From assembly GCA_001767525.1 (NCBI GenBank), contig MELF01000035.1:62001-126000 (forward strand): a stretch of DNA of 64,000 bases, given 5' to 3'. The notes under the pieces are model-generated. The model was given only the letters and a program-made list of their open reading frames with translations. It was not told the DNA's origin and made no database searches. The position numbers were made by a program, and so were the translations under genes. Of the stretch, positions 53,889 through 64,000 are shown piece after piece; position 1 is the first letter of the stretch; each line of letters starts with the position of its first letter. This DNA is from Acidobacteria bacterium RIFCSPLOWO2_12_FULL_68_19. Its GTDB lineage: Bacteria; Acidobacteriota; Vicinamibacteria; Vicinamibacterales; UBA2999.

Positions 53889-54335
53889 CTACAGCTTGAA
53901 CAAGTCGTCGAACGCCTTGCGCGGGTTGTCGACCCGTGGCGTGGTGGTCTCGCGCTCGACGGTCGCGCGCGCGGCGAACAGCGTACACGTGTTCTTCGTG
54001 TTCTTGGGTGAAATTCTGGCGGGAACCGCTTGCATGCACTCGAAGCGGCTGCCCGGATCGAAGTAGGTGCACTGCGCGCAGCTGCGAAGCTCGACGCCGC
54101 ACCGGGGACAGCGGCTCTCGTATCCAACCGCCGCGTCGATCATCGCGCCGCACTGCGAGCAGCGCACCACTTCGCGAAACCCCGGCATGTTCACCGGGCG
54201 AGGCGCGTCGCGCGAGATGCGGCGGGTCGCGGCGGGCGCACCCGGCTCGGGCGCCGGGCGGCCCGACGGCGGCTTCCCCTGCCGGTCACGCTCGTCGTCC
54301 TGGTAACCGCGCTGGCGGTACTTGCGGTCGCTCAT
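53889..54335 (-). CDS. zinc-ribbon hypothetical protein
   Basis: A 148-residue hydrophilic protein. After a charged, Pro-rich N-terminus (GKPPSGRPAPEPGAPAATRR) come cysteine pairs: CSQCG, CPRCG, CAQC and lone Cys (CMQ, CTLF), forming one or two zinc ribbons. The C-terminus (NPRKAFDDLFKL) is a conserved-looking short helix. Unknown function; possibly a nucleic-acid or protein-binding adaptor. The ATG at 54335 is the first start before the conserved region. Confidence 0.75.
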   Translation of the reverse strand: MSDRKYRQRGYQDDERDRQGKPPSGRPAPEPGAPAATRRISRDAPRPVNMPGFREVVRCSQCGAMIDAAVGYESRCPRCGVELRSCAQCTYFDPGSRFECMQAVPARISPKNTKNTCTLFAARATVERETTTPRVDNPRKAFDDLFKL

Positions 54336-54999
54336 CGGGGTGGGTATCTCATCGGTGCGATTCCATGTCGCGGGCTCGGCCCTGAAGTACTTGGGAAGAG
54401 GCCGATCACATTACCACGTGAAGTGGGTGGCCGTTTGTGCATAAAATCTCGTGGGGTGCCCAGCCCCGTAGGGGGTGCCCTTGATCCTTTTTTCACAACA
54501 TGGTACAAAACGGGTGCTACACGGGCACCCCGTCATTCATGCCCTTCCTAATGCACTGGAACCGCTTTCATGACTTCCGCAGTGCGATGAACACTGCGGC
54601 GAATTGATAGACCGCGAGAACAAAGAACATTCGGGTGGATAGGTCGGATCGAACAGCCACTCGGCCGTTCGTGCCGAACGACGCGATCGTGTGCTTGACG
54701 ACCCGCCGGTGCCCGTAGGGTCATCACCGGGGGTCATCCTCGTACCGACGCAGGGTGTTGCCGAGGTACGAACGCGAGGCCACGCGCGGCAAGGCGCCGG
54801 CGGAGCGGGCCACTCGCTATAGACACGGCCGCCCCGGGGGTGGTTGGGGTTGCGCCACGCGCGCGACCTCCGACGTAGAACCCGCGGTGTGTGAGAAGGA
54901 GGAAGTACAGGCGCTGGGTGCCTCCTTTCGGGGGGGGCGATGCGATGAGTTCGACCGACAGCCCCCGCCGAGGCGGGCGCCCCAACTGTCACGTATCAG
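54336..54999. other. gene-poor region with repeats and a degraded-looking minus-strand segment
   Basis: About 660 bp without a convincing gene. GGGGTGCCC occurs at 54453-54461 and 54472-54480 and its reverse complement at 54523-54531. On the minus strand a small frame (ATG 54630 to stop 54568) gives a hydrophobic 20-mer MFFVLAVYQFAAVFIALRKS, open upstream to a double stop near 54725. This may be the tail of a lost membrane-protein gene. A promoter for the following act cluster should lie here but none stands out. Confidence 0.45.
54504..54533 (-). terminator. possible intrinsic terminator on the minus strand
   Basis: On the minus strand ACGGGGTGC pairs with GCACCCGT (one bulged base, 54510-54533), and the stem is followed by TTTTGT. 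It would end a transcript covering the small minus-strand frame at 54568-54630. Confidence 0.35.
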
Positions 55000-55650
55000 A
55001 TGCCGCAGATCTTTGGTCGCAGCGCGAATACGCTCGCCCGAGCAAGCCTCGTCGGTCTGCTCCTGATGGCCGGTGGCCTGATCGGCCTCCTCATGGTGCT
55101 CGGACGTTCGTCCTACGTCACGCGGGCGCAGGAGTTCGTCGAGCAGCCAATCCAGTTCAGCCATCTCCACCACGTCGGCGACGACGGGATCGACTGCCGC
55201 TATTGCCACACCTCGGTTGAGACGTCGTCGTTTGCGGGAATCCCGCCGACCAAGACCTGCATGAACTGCCACTCCCAGATCTGGTCGAGCGCGCCGATCC
55301 TCGAGCCGGTGCGCGCCAGCTTCCGCGAGGACCGCCCGCTCCGCTGGATCCGCGTGCACGATCTGCCCGACTTCGTCTATTTCAACCACAGCATCCATCT
55401 GAAGAAGGGCATGGGGTGCGAAACCTGCCATGGACGCGTGGACGAGATGCCGCTGATGCGGCAGGAGAATTCGCTCCTGATGGAGTGGTGCCTCGACTGC
55501 CACCGCGCGCCGGAGCAGTTCGTGCGTCCGCGCAGCGAGGTGTTCACGATGGGCTACCGCCCGCAGGTTCCGCAGTCGGTGATCGGCCCGCAGCTCGTGG
55601 AGGAATACGGCATCCAGAGCCTGACGAGCTGCTCGACGTGCCATCGGTGA
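55000..55650 (+). CDS. actA: alternative complex III subunit ActA, pentaheme cytochrome c
   Basis: A 216-residue membrane-anchored cytochrome. One N-terminal helix (SLVGLLLMAGGLIGLLMVLG) acts as an uncleaved anchor, and five CxxCH heme sites follow (CRYCH, CMNCH, CETCH, CLDCH, CSTCH). It passes electrons from the iron-sulfur subunit toward the acceptor cytochrome. The ATG at 55000 fits the anchor. First gene of the actABCDEF run. Confidence 0.93.
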   Translation: MPQIFGRSANTLARASLVGLLLMAGGLIGLLMVLGRSSYVTRAQEFVEQPIQFSHLHHVGDDGIDCRYCHTSVETSSFAGIPPTKTCMNCHSQIWSSAPILEPVRASFREDRPLRWIRVHDLPDFVYFNHSIHLKKGMGCETCHGRVDEMPLMRQENSLLMEWCLDCHRAPEQFVRPRSEVFTMGYRPQVPQSVIGPQLVEEYGIQSLTSCSTCHR

Positions 55651-55657
55651 TCCGTTC

Positions 55658-58600
55658 ATGACCGCACGCTACGACATCGACGCGCTGCGCGCGCGTCTCG
55701 GCGACACGCGGGGGCGCGAGTACTGGCGAAGCCTGGAGGCGCTCGCCGAAACCCCGGAGTTCAAGGAGTTCCTCCACCGCGAATTTCCCGCGAACGCGTC
55801 GGAATGGCTCGATCCGGCGGGACGCCGCACCTTCCTGAAGCTGATGGGCGCCTCGCTCGCCCTGGCGGGTGTCACCGCGTGCACGCGGCAGCCCGCCGAG
55901 GCGCTCGTCCCGTACGTGCGCCAGCCGGAAGAGCTGGTCCCGGGCAAGCCGCTCTTCTACGCGACGGCGATGCCGATGAGCGGCGCCGGCATGGGGCTGC
56001 TCGTCGAGAGCCACGAAGGGCGCCCCACGAAGATCGAAGGGAATCCCGATCACCCTGCCAGCCGCGGCGCGACCGACCTGTTCGCCCAGGCGTCGATTCT
56101 CGGCCTCTACGATCCGGACAGGTCGCAGGTCGTCACCAACCTTGGCGTCGTCCGGCCGTTCAGCGCCTTCGCGAGCGCCGTCCAGGCGGTGGTCTCCACG
56201 CAACAGGAGACCCAGGGCGCCGGACTCCGAATCTTGTCCGAGACGGTGGCCTCGCCGACGCTCGCCGCACAGATTGGGGAGTTCCTCCTGCGGTTTCCCC
56301 GCGCCAGGTGGGTGCAGTGGGAGCCGGTGGGGCGGCACAACGCGCGCGAGGGGAGCCGGCTCGCCTTCGGCGAGTACGTCGATTCGCAGTACGCGCTCGA
56401 GAAGGCGACGGTCATTCTCTCGCTCGACGCCGACTTCCTCTGCACCGGCGCGGCGGGCGTGCGAAACGCCCGGGCGTTCGCCTCGCGGCGTCGCGCCGCA
56501 GGGGAGCGTGCGCGGACGAACCGGCTCTACGCGGTCGAGTGCACGCCTGCCAATACCGGGACGAGGGCCGACCACCGCCTGTCGCTGCGCCCGTCGCAGG
56601 TGGAGGCGTTTGTCCGCGCCGTGGCCGTCCAGCTCGGCGTGGCAGGCGTCGCGGCCCCGGAGTTGCCGGAGGCGGCCAAGACGTGGGTGGCGCCGCTCGT
56701 CAAGGACCTGCAGGCAAGTCGTGGCCAGAGTCTCGTGATCGCCGGCGACGGCCAGCCGCCGGTCGTCCACGCGCTCGCCCATGCGATGAACGATCTGCTG
56801 GGCAACGTCGGCGCCACCGTCGTCTACACAGAGACCGCCGAAGCGCGGCCGATGAACCAGGTCGCGGGTGTGCAGGAGCTGGTCGCCGACATGACCGCGG
56901 GCGCGGTGGAGTGCCTGCTGATTCTCGGCGGCAACCCGGTGTACACGGCCCCGGCGGACCTGGACTTCGCCGCGGCGCTCGAGCAGGTGCCGTTCCGCGC
57001 GCATCTCAGCCTGTACGAGGACGAGACCTCCGCGCTGTGCCACTGGCACATTCCCGAGACGCACTATCTGGAAACATGGAGCGACGTGCGCGGAGACGAG
57101 GGGACGGCCGCCATCGTGCAGCCGCTGATTGCGCCGCTCTACGGCGGCCGGTCCGCGCACGAGGTGGTCTCGGCGCTCGGCGAGCGCGGCGAGCGGCCCG
57201 CCTACGAGCTCGTGCGCGAGTACTGGTCGAAGGTGACCGGCCTGTCGATGCAGGCGCCGGCGCCGGCACCCGCCGCACCGCCGAGCGGCAGGGAGATCGC
57301 ACCGACCGGCGCGGCGGAGAGCGCACCGCCCCCGCAGTCCCAGGCCGCACCGTCAGTGGGGGCTGGCGCGGCGCCTGCGCCGCCGCCAATTGCTCCGGCG
57401 CCGCGGCCGCCGCTCTCCCCGTTCGACCGCGAGTGGCGGCGGTGGCTGCACAACGGCGTCATTCCGAACACGGCGTTCGCGCCGCGGGCCGTCACGCTGC
57501 AGGCCAACTTCGCCGCGGCGCCTGCGACCGGGGGGGCAGCCGGGTCCGGCCTCGAGGTGGTCTTCCGGCCCGACCCGACGGTGTACGACGGGCGGTTCGC
57601 GAACAACGCGTGGCTCCAGGAGACGCCCAAGTCGCTGACGAAGCTGACGTGGGACAACGCCGCGCTCGTGTCGCCGGCGACGGCCGTCCGCCTCGCGCTC
57701 GCGAGCGGCGACCTCGTCGAGCTGCGGCAGGGGAGCCGCTCGATCCGGATTCCGATCTGGCTCGCCCCCGGCCAGCCGGCCGACACCCTCACGCTCCATC
57801 TCGGCTACGGGCGGACGCGCGCCGGCCGCGCCGGCACCGGCACCGGCTTCAACGTGAATCCGCTCCGCACGGCGGCGGGCCTCGACATGCTGGCCGGCGT
57901 CGAGCTCGTCAAGACGGGCGAGACGTATCCGCTCGCGTCGACCCAGGACCACTGGTCGCTCGAGGGCCGGAACCTCGTGCGCGTCGCGACGCTGTCGGAG
58001 TACGACGAGGATCCCGAGTTCGCGCGGAAGCTGGAGCACCAGCCGATCACGGACATCACGATGTACGGCGACTTCAAGTACGAGGGGTACGCCTGGGGCA
58101 TGGCGATCGACCAGAACGTCTGCACCGGCTGCAACGCGTGCGTCGTCGCCTGCCAGGCGGAGAACAACGTGCCGGTCGTCGGCAAGTCCCAGGTGCTCAA
58201 CGGCCGCGAAATGCACTGGCTGCGGGTCGACCGCTACTACACCGGGGACCTCGAGAACCCGGACACGTACCACCAGCCGATGCCGTGCCAGCAGTGCGAG
58301 GCGGCGCCGTGCGAGGTCGTCTGCCCGGTGTCGGCCACCACGCACAGCAGCGAGGGGCTGAACGACATGGTCTACAACCGCTGCGTCGGCACGCGCTACT
58401 GCTCGAACAACTGCCCGTACAAGGTGCGGCGGTTCAATTTCCTGCTGTATCAGGACTGGAACACGCCGACGCTCTGGCTGCAGCGCAATCCGGACGTCAC
58501 GGTTCGCAGTCGCGGCGTGATGGAGAAGTGCACCTACTGCGTGCAGCGCATCAACCACGCGCGCGTGGCGGCCAAGCTGGAGGACCGGGGCATCCGCGAC

Positions 58601-58830
58601 GGCGACGTGCTGACCGCCTGCCAGGCGGCGTGCCCCACCGAGGCGATCGTGTTCGGCAACATCAACGATCCGGACAGCCGCGTGTCGCGGCTGAAGGCGA
58701 ACCCGCTGAACTATGCGCTCCTCGCGGAGCTGAATTCGCGGCCCCGGACGACGTACCTGGCGATCGTGCGCAACCCGAACGCGGAGCTCGAGGCCGGGCG
58801 CGCCGCGGATGAGAGCGAGGGAAGGCGCTG

Positions 58831-58831
<1 letters not shown>
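55658..58831 (+). CDS. actB: alternative complex III subunit ActB, molybdoprotein-like iron-sulfur protein
   Basis: A 1057-residue periplasmic subunit fused from a catalytically empty molybdopterin-oxidoreductase-like half and a ferredoxin-like half. A twin-arginine-type motif lies at residues 56-57 (RRTFLKLMGASLALAG). Cluster cysteines appear in CTGCNACVVACQAENNVPVV, CQQCEAAPCEVVCPVSATTH, CSNNCPYKV and CTYCVQRINH with CQAACP. An Ala/Pro-rich insertion (about residues 535-590) is unusual. Starts seven bases after actA. Confidence 0.94.
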
Positions 58832-60249
<1,418 letters not shown>

Positions 60250-60253
60250 TGTG

Positions 60254-60802
60254 ATGGCACACAGCGAGACTTCACCAGCCGTTCACGGCCTGCTGGCCGA
60301 ATTCGCGACGCCCGGGGGGCTCGTGCACGCGACCGAGAAGGCGCGCCTGGAAGGCTACCGCCACATGGATGCGTACTCGCCGTTCCCGATTGAGCACCTG
60401 CACGAGGCGCTCGGCCTGCGGCGCTCGAAGGTGCCGCTCATCACGCTCGTCGGCGGCATCCTCGGCGGCATTGGCGGCTACGCGCTCGAGTACTGGTCGC
60501 AGGCGATCGCGTACCCGTTGAACATCGGCGGCCGGCCGTACCACAGCTGGCCGCACTTCATTCCCGTCACGTTCGAGACGACCGTGCTCGGGGCGGCCCT
60601 CTCGTGCTTCGTCGGGATGTGGGCGCTCAACAGGCTGCCGCAGCCGTACCACCCCGTCTTTGGCGCGCCGGTCTTCGATCGGGCGTCGCGCGACCGGTTC
60701 TTCCTCTGCATCGAGGCGACCGACCCGAAGTTCGAGCGCTACGCGACCGCCAGGTTTCTCGAGGGGCTGCACCCGGTAGGAGTGACCGAAGTTGCGCCAT
60801 AA
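60254..60802 (+). CDS. actD: alternative complex III subunit ActD (DUF3341)
   Basis: A 182-residue protein with the DUF3341 fold: GLLAEFATPGGLVHATEKAR, then DAYSPFPIEHLHEAL, two membrane helices (about 58-78 and 95-118) and the C-terminal DRASRDRFFLCIEATDPKFE. It is a structural subunit of the complex. The ATG at 60254 follows a GTG three bases earlier; either could be used. Confidence 0.92.
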   Translation: MAHSETSPAVHGLLAEFATPGGLVHATEKARLEGYRHMDAYSPFPIEHLHEALGLRRSKVPLITLVGGILGGIGGYALEYWSQAIAYPLNIGGRPYHSWPHFIPVTFETTVLGAALSCFVGMWALNRLPQPYHPVFGAPVFDRASRDRFFLCIEATDPKFERYATARFLEGLHPVGVTEVAP

Positions 60803-61484
60803 GCCGAGCCACGATGCCAACGCCCAACGCCCAACGCCCAACGTCCAAGGGCCGGTGGGAGTTGGAGATTGGACCGTTGGGAGTTCAACCGCAACGCGAC
60901 TGGTGATTGTCGTGTTGAGCGTTGCCTGTGGCGCATGCCGCCAGGACATGCACGACGCGCCGCGGTACGACCCGCTCGAAGCGAGCGCCTTCTTCGCCGA
61001 CGGGCGCAGCGCCCGCGGGCTCGTCGCCAACGCCGTCGCGCGCGGGACGCTGCGGGAAGACGAGCATCTCTATCAGGGCACGATCGACGGGCAGCTCACC
61101 GACATGTTCCCGATGCCGGTGACCGCCGAGCTGATGGCGCGCGGCCGCGAGCGGTTCAACGTCTTCTGCTCCCCCTGCCACGGCCGCACGGGGCAGGGCA
61201 ACGGCATGGTGGTGCAGCGCGGATTCCGGGCGCCTCCGTCGTTCCACCAGGAACGGCTGCGCAGCGCGCCCGTGGGGTACTACGTGAACGTGGAAACGAA
61301 CGGATTTGGAGCCATGTCCGATTATTCGGCGCAGGTGCCGCCGGAGGACCGCTGGGCCATTGCGGCCTACATCCGCGCACTGCAGTTCAGCCAGCGCGCC
61401 ACGGTCGGCGACGTGCCGCCCGATCGCCGTCCCGAGCTGGATCGGGCGCCGGAGGCCGCGCCCGCCGCCCCGGAGGCACGGTGA
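60792..61484 (+). CDS. actE: alternative complex III subunit ActE, monoheme cytochrome c
   Basis: A cytochrome c subunit with one CxxCH (CSPCHGRTGQGNGMVVQRG) and Met ligand candidates, after a hydrophobic, Cys-ending signal (LVIVVLSVACGAC) that suggests a lipoprotein. The frame is open from a TTG at 60792 inside actD, but its first 25 codons run through a 7-bp tandem repeat, so the true start may be GTG at 60855 or 60903. Confidence 0.88.
   Translation: MRHKPSHDANAQRPTPNVQGPVGVGDWTVGSSTATRLVIVVLSVACGACRQDMHDAPRYDPLEASAFFADGRSARGLVANAVARGTLREDEHLYQGTIDGQLTDMFPMPVTAELMARGRERFNVFCSPCHGRTGQGNGMVVQRGFRAPPSFHQERLRSAPVGYYVNVETNGFGAMSDYSAQVPPEDRWAIAAYIRALQFSQRATVGDVPPDRRPELDRAPEAAPAAPEAR
60819..60846. 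repeat. 7-bp tandem repeat AACGCCC x 4
   Basis: Three perfect AACGCCC units and one AACGTCC, followed by partly complementary GTTGGGAGTT-type sequence, lie between actD and the mature part of actE. In the actE frame they give AQRPTPN. Confidence 0.75.
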
Positions 61485-62710
61485 TGGCCGACATGCCCAC
61501 GCCCTACGCGCCGCCCGCCGAGATCGAGGGGCCTCGCTCGCGAGCGCTCCTGGTCGGTCTCGTTGGCCTGGCCGCCTGCGTCGCCGGGTTCATCGTCGAC
61601 CGCGACCACTTCTTCCGGTCGTGGCTCGTCGCGTACCTGCTGTTCCTCGGGATCGCGCTCGGGTCGATGGGGCTGCTGATGATCCAGCACCTGTCGGGCG
61701 GCGCCTGGGGCGTGTTCCGCCGGGTATTCGAGGCCTCGAGCCGGACGCTGCCGCTGATGGCGCTCCTGTTCCTGCCCGTCGTGCTCGGGATGGGGACGCT
61801 CTACCCGTGGACGCACCCCGACCAGGTCGCCCAGGACGAAGTGCTCCGCCACAGGGCGATCTACCTGAACACCGGCTTCTTCCTGGCGCGCGCCTTCGTC
61901 TATTTCGCGGGCTGGATCCTGATCGCGTGGACGCTGACGCGCTGGTCGCGGCGCCAAGACGCTGGCGACATGCGCGTGAACCTGCCGATCCAGTACCTCG
62001 CCGGCGGCGGCCTCGTGTTCTACACGTTCGCGGCGACCTTCGCGGCGGTCGACTGGATCATGTCGATCAACCCGCACTGGTACTCGACGCTGTTCGGCTT
62101 CATCTTCGTCGGCGGGCACGGAATCTCGGCGCTCTCGTTCACGATCGTCGTGAGCACGCTGCTCGCCCGGTGGGCGCCGATGGATACGGTGCTCAAGCCG
62201 AGCCATTTCCACGACCTCGGCAAGCTGTCGCTCGCCTTCGTCATGCTCTGGGCGTACTTCAACTTCTCGCAGTACATGCTGGTGTACGCCGCCAATCTGG
62301 TCGAGGAGATCCCGTACTTCATCGCCCGGACGAGCGGCGGATGGCAGTACCTGGCGCTCTTCCTCGTCGTGTTCCAGTTCGCCGTGCCGTTCCTGCTGCT
62401 CCTGTCTCGCGATCTGAAGCGGATGCCGCTGCGGCTGGTGTGGGTGTCGGCGGCGCTGCTCCTGGTCCGCGACATCGATCTGTTCATGCTGGTGGCGCCG
62501 GAGTTCGACGCGGCGTCCGGCGCCAACCTGCACGTCCTGACCGGCGAGCACGCCTCGCATGTCTTCGTGCACTGGCTCGACCTGGCGGCGCCGCTCGCCA
62601 TCGGCGGGCTGTGGGTCTGGATGTTCTTCACGCAACTGGCGCAGCGCCCGCTCCTGGCGTTCGCCGATCCGTACCTCCGCAATGCCCTCGAGAGTCCGGG
62701 GGGACACTGA
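61484..62710 (+). CDS. actF: alternative complex III subunit ActF, NrfD-like membrane protein
   Basis: A 408-residue polytopic membrane protein (about ten helices) homologous to ActC: FLGIALGSMGLLMIQHLSGG, STLFGFIFVGGHGISALSFT, LWAYFNFSQYMLVYAANLVE. Probably the second membrane subunit for proton translocation. The ATG overlaps the actE stop (ATGA). Confidence 0.93.
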   Translation: MADMPTPYAPPAEIEGPRSRALLVGLVGLAACVAGFIVDRDHFFRSWLVAYLLFLGIALGSMGLLMIQHLSGGAWGVFRRVFEASSRTLPLMALLFLPVVLGMGTLYPWTHPDQVAQDEVLRHRAIYLNTGFFLARAFVYFAGWILIAWTLTRWSRRQDAGDMRVNLPIQYLAGGGLVFYTFAATFAAVDWIMSINPHWYSTLFGFIFVGGHGISALSFTIVVSTLLARWAPMDTVLKPSHFHDLGKLSLAFVMLWAYFNFSQYMLVYAANLVEEIPYFIARTSGGWQYLALFLVVFQFAVPFLLLLSRDLKRMPLRLVWVSAALLLVRDIDLFMLVAPEFDAASGANLHVLTGEHASHVFVHWLDLAAPLAIGGLWVWMFFTQLAQRPLLAFADPYLRNALESPGGH

Positions 62711-63216
62711 TGGCGCACGAGCACACCGCCGGGCACCCGTCCCCGGACGAGGAGTACCGCGAAACGCCGCCGGGCTCGACCTACGAGCACACCGACGCCA
62801 ACGTCCGGATCATCGTCAAGTTCCTCCTGTGGCTCGCCGTGTCGGCGGTCGTCATCCACCTCGGCCTGGGCGTGATGTACGACGCGCTCGTCCGTCAGGC
62901 GACCGAGACGGAGCACGCCTATCCGCTGGCCGTCGCGCAGGAGGAGCCGCTGCCGCCGGCGCCGCGACTGCAGCAGTTCCCGCGCAACGAGCTGTACCAG
63001 TTCCGCCTCGACGAACAGAGCCTGCTCGAACGCTACGGGTGGATGAACCGCGAGGCGGGCATCGTCCACATTCCGGTCGAGGAGGCGATGCGGCTGACCG
63101 TCGAGCGCGGGCTGCTGGCGTCGCGCCCGCCCGAGACGACGGCGCCGGCGACCGCGCCCGGGCAGATGCCCGGCGACGCGAGCTCGGGCCGGACGATGGA
63201 ACGGAGGAGGCAGTAG
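62710..63216 (+). CDS. small single-pass membrane protein of the act cluster
   Basis: A 168-residue protein: a hydrophilic N-terminus, one helix (VKFLLWLAVSAVVIHLGLGV) and a conserved-looking outside part (PRLQQFPRNELYQFRLDEQS, GWMNREAGIVHIPVEEAMRL). The one-base overlap with actF shows it belongs to the operon. Related proteins sit next to alternative complex III and oxidase genes in other genomes; exact role unknown. Confidence 0.82.
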   Translation: MAHEHTAGHPSPDEEYRETPPGSTYEHTDANVRIIVKFLLWLAVSAVVIHLGLGVMYDALVRQATETEHAYPLAVAQEEPLPPAPRLQQFPRNELYQFRLDEQSLLERYGWMNREAGIVHIPVEEAMRLTVERGLLASRPPETTAPATAPGQMPGDASSGRTMERRRQ

Positions 63217-63218
63217 GG

Positions 63219-64000
63219 ATGGGCCGACATGTCTTGTGCGCCGGGCTCCTCGTGGCGAGCGTCGCGCCCGCCTTCGCGCAGCCTGGATTTCCGAGCGGCT
63301 ACGCCGGGCAGCAGACGCCGGGACCGGTGTCGACCGACGTGCTGCCGCAGCTCCGCGAGGTGACGTTCAAGCAGCGCCTCGACCAACGGCTGCCGCTCGA
63401 CGCGGCGTTCCGCGACGAGAGCGGCCGGGCGGTGACGCTCGGCGACTTCTTCGGCCGCAGGCCGGTCGTGCTGGCGTTCGTCTATTACCAGTGCCCGATG
63501 CTCTGCTCGCAGGTGATGAACGGCCTGTCGAGCGCCGCCAAGGCGCTTCCCTTCGCCGCCGGGAAGGACTTCGAGGTCGTGCTCGTCAGCTTCGATCCCC
63601 GCGACACGCCGGAGATCGCCGCCGCGAAGAAGCGCGATCATCTCGGCAGGTGGCCGGAAGGGGACGCGGCGGCCTGGCACTTGCTCACGGGCGAGGAGGC
63701 GGCCATCCGGCGCGTCACCTCCGCCGCCGGATTCACCTACCGCTGGGACGAACTGACGGGACAGTTCGCCCACGTCAGCGGCATCCTGGTGGCAACCTCG
63801 GACGGGCGGCTCTCGCGCTACTTCTACGGCGTGGAGTTCTCGCCGAAGGAGCTGCGGCTGGCGCTCGTCGACTCGGGTGAGGGACGCGTCGGCAGCCTCA
63901 TCGACGAGCTGTTCCTCTACTGTTTCCACTACGACCCGGAGAGCGGCCGGTATGGCCTGCTCGTGATGAACCTCGTCCGCCTGGGCGGTGTGCTGACCGT
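63219..64000 (+). CDS. SCO1/SenC-type copper chaperone, 3' end outside window
   Basis: At least 260 codons, open to the window edge. A signal peptide (MGRHVLCAGLLVASVAPAFA) is followed by a thioredoxin-like SCO domain with copper ligands C92 and C96 (YYQCPMLCSQVMNG) and H185 (FAHVSGIL). A hydrophobic segment near the end (GLLVMNLVRLGGVLTV) suggests a C-terminal membrane helix. It should deliver copper to the CuA site of a cytochrome oxidase, likely encoded just downstream. Starts 2 bases after the preceding gene. Confidence 0.92.
   Translation, partial: MGRHVLCAGLLVASVAPAFAQPGFPSGYAGQQTPGPVSTDVLPQLREVTFKQRLDQRLPLDAAFRDESGRAVTLGDFFGRRPVVLAFVYYQCPMLCSQVMNGLSSAAKALPFAAGKDFEVVLVSFDPRDTPEIAAAKKRDHLGRWPEGDAAAWHLLTGEEAAIRRVTSAAGFTYRWDELTGQFAHVSGILVATSDGRLSRYFYGVEFSPKELRLALVDSGEGRVGSLIDELFLYCFHYDPESGRYGLLVMNLVRLGGVLT

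Noticed and set aside
54405-54422. parS-like CCACGTGAAG near 54412
   Set aside because: Only about 10 of 16 positions match the consensus, against 15-16 for the sites at 25.0 kb.
54537-54992. 151-codon minus-strand frame before actA
   Set aside because: Low-complexity Pro/Arg/Ser composition without motifs; a different frame in the same stretch gives the more protein-like hydrophobic 20-mer, but neither is convincing.

Overview
The window is high-GC chromosomal DNA (roughly two thirds G+C by eye) from a Gram-negative bacterium. It carries an origin-of-replication neighbourhood: rpmH, oriC-like DNA, dnaA, dnaN, gyrB and gyrA to the right, and a long block reading leftwards (rnpA, yidD, yidC, jag, mnmE, mnmG, rsmG, parA, parB, then F1-ATPase genes). 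The outer-membrane traits (heptose nucleotidyltransferase, Wzm/Wzt O-antigen exporter), an alternative complex III cluster, a DUF885 peptidase and degenerate 7-8 bp tandem repeats at gene junctions suggest Acidobacteriota, possibly the Vicinamibacteria. This is inference from gene content, not a phylogenetic test.

Layout. 0.1-9.1 kb: a signalling block with a GAF-GAF-SpoIIE phosphatase, a FabZ-like dehydratase, a diguanylate cyclase, a PAS histidine kinase-receiver hybrid, a FliA/WhiG-type sigma factor, a tiny HTH protein coupled to an orphan 64-residue histidine phosphoacceptor domain, and a divergent NtrC-type sigma54 activator. Three copies of a TGTCAAnATATTGrC motif lie upstream of the sigma factor and of the NtrC gene. 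9.3-32.1 kb: an unbroken leftward run of 23 genes (rpmH through yidC, mnmE/mnmG, parAB, the F1-ATPase genes, Wzm-Wzt, hldE2, mfd, a PpiC chaperone, a NusG paralogue and dusB). 32.1-40.2 kb: two candidate oriC stretches flanking dnaA, then dnaN, gyrB and gyrA rightwards. 40.3-47.1 kb: a small hypothetical gene and a leftward rsmI-glmU-glmS-uvrD group. 47.1-54.3 kb: mixed housekeeping genes (DUF885 peptidase, FmdB, galU, serS, tRNA-Ser, an SfsA-DUF123 fusion, a 32-residue membrane peptide, a secreted methyltransferase, a zinc-ribbon protein). 54.3-55.0 kb: about 660 bp without a clear gene. 55.0-64.0 kb: alternative complex III genes actA to actF, a small membrane protein and a SCO-type copper chaperone that runs off the end.

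How it works together. The origin-proximal block couples replication initiation, chromosome segregation (ParABS, with one parS between rsmG and parA and one inside the 3' end of rsmG), tRNA U34 modification, membrane-protein insertion and ATP synthesis. The F1 genes are present (delta, alpha, gamma, beta, epsilon) but no F0 gene is in the window. The right end encodes a quinol:cytochrome c (or oxidase) oxidoreductase with a copper chaperone for an oxidase expected just beyond the window. The left end looks like a regulatory module joining c-di-GMP, phosphorelay and two specialised sigma systems. No CRISPR array, intact insertion sequence or prophage was seen.
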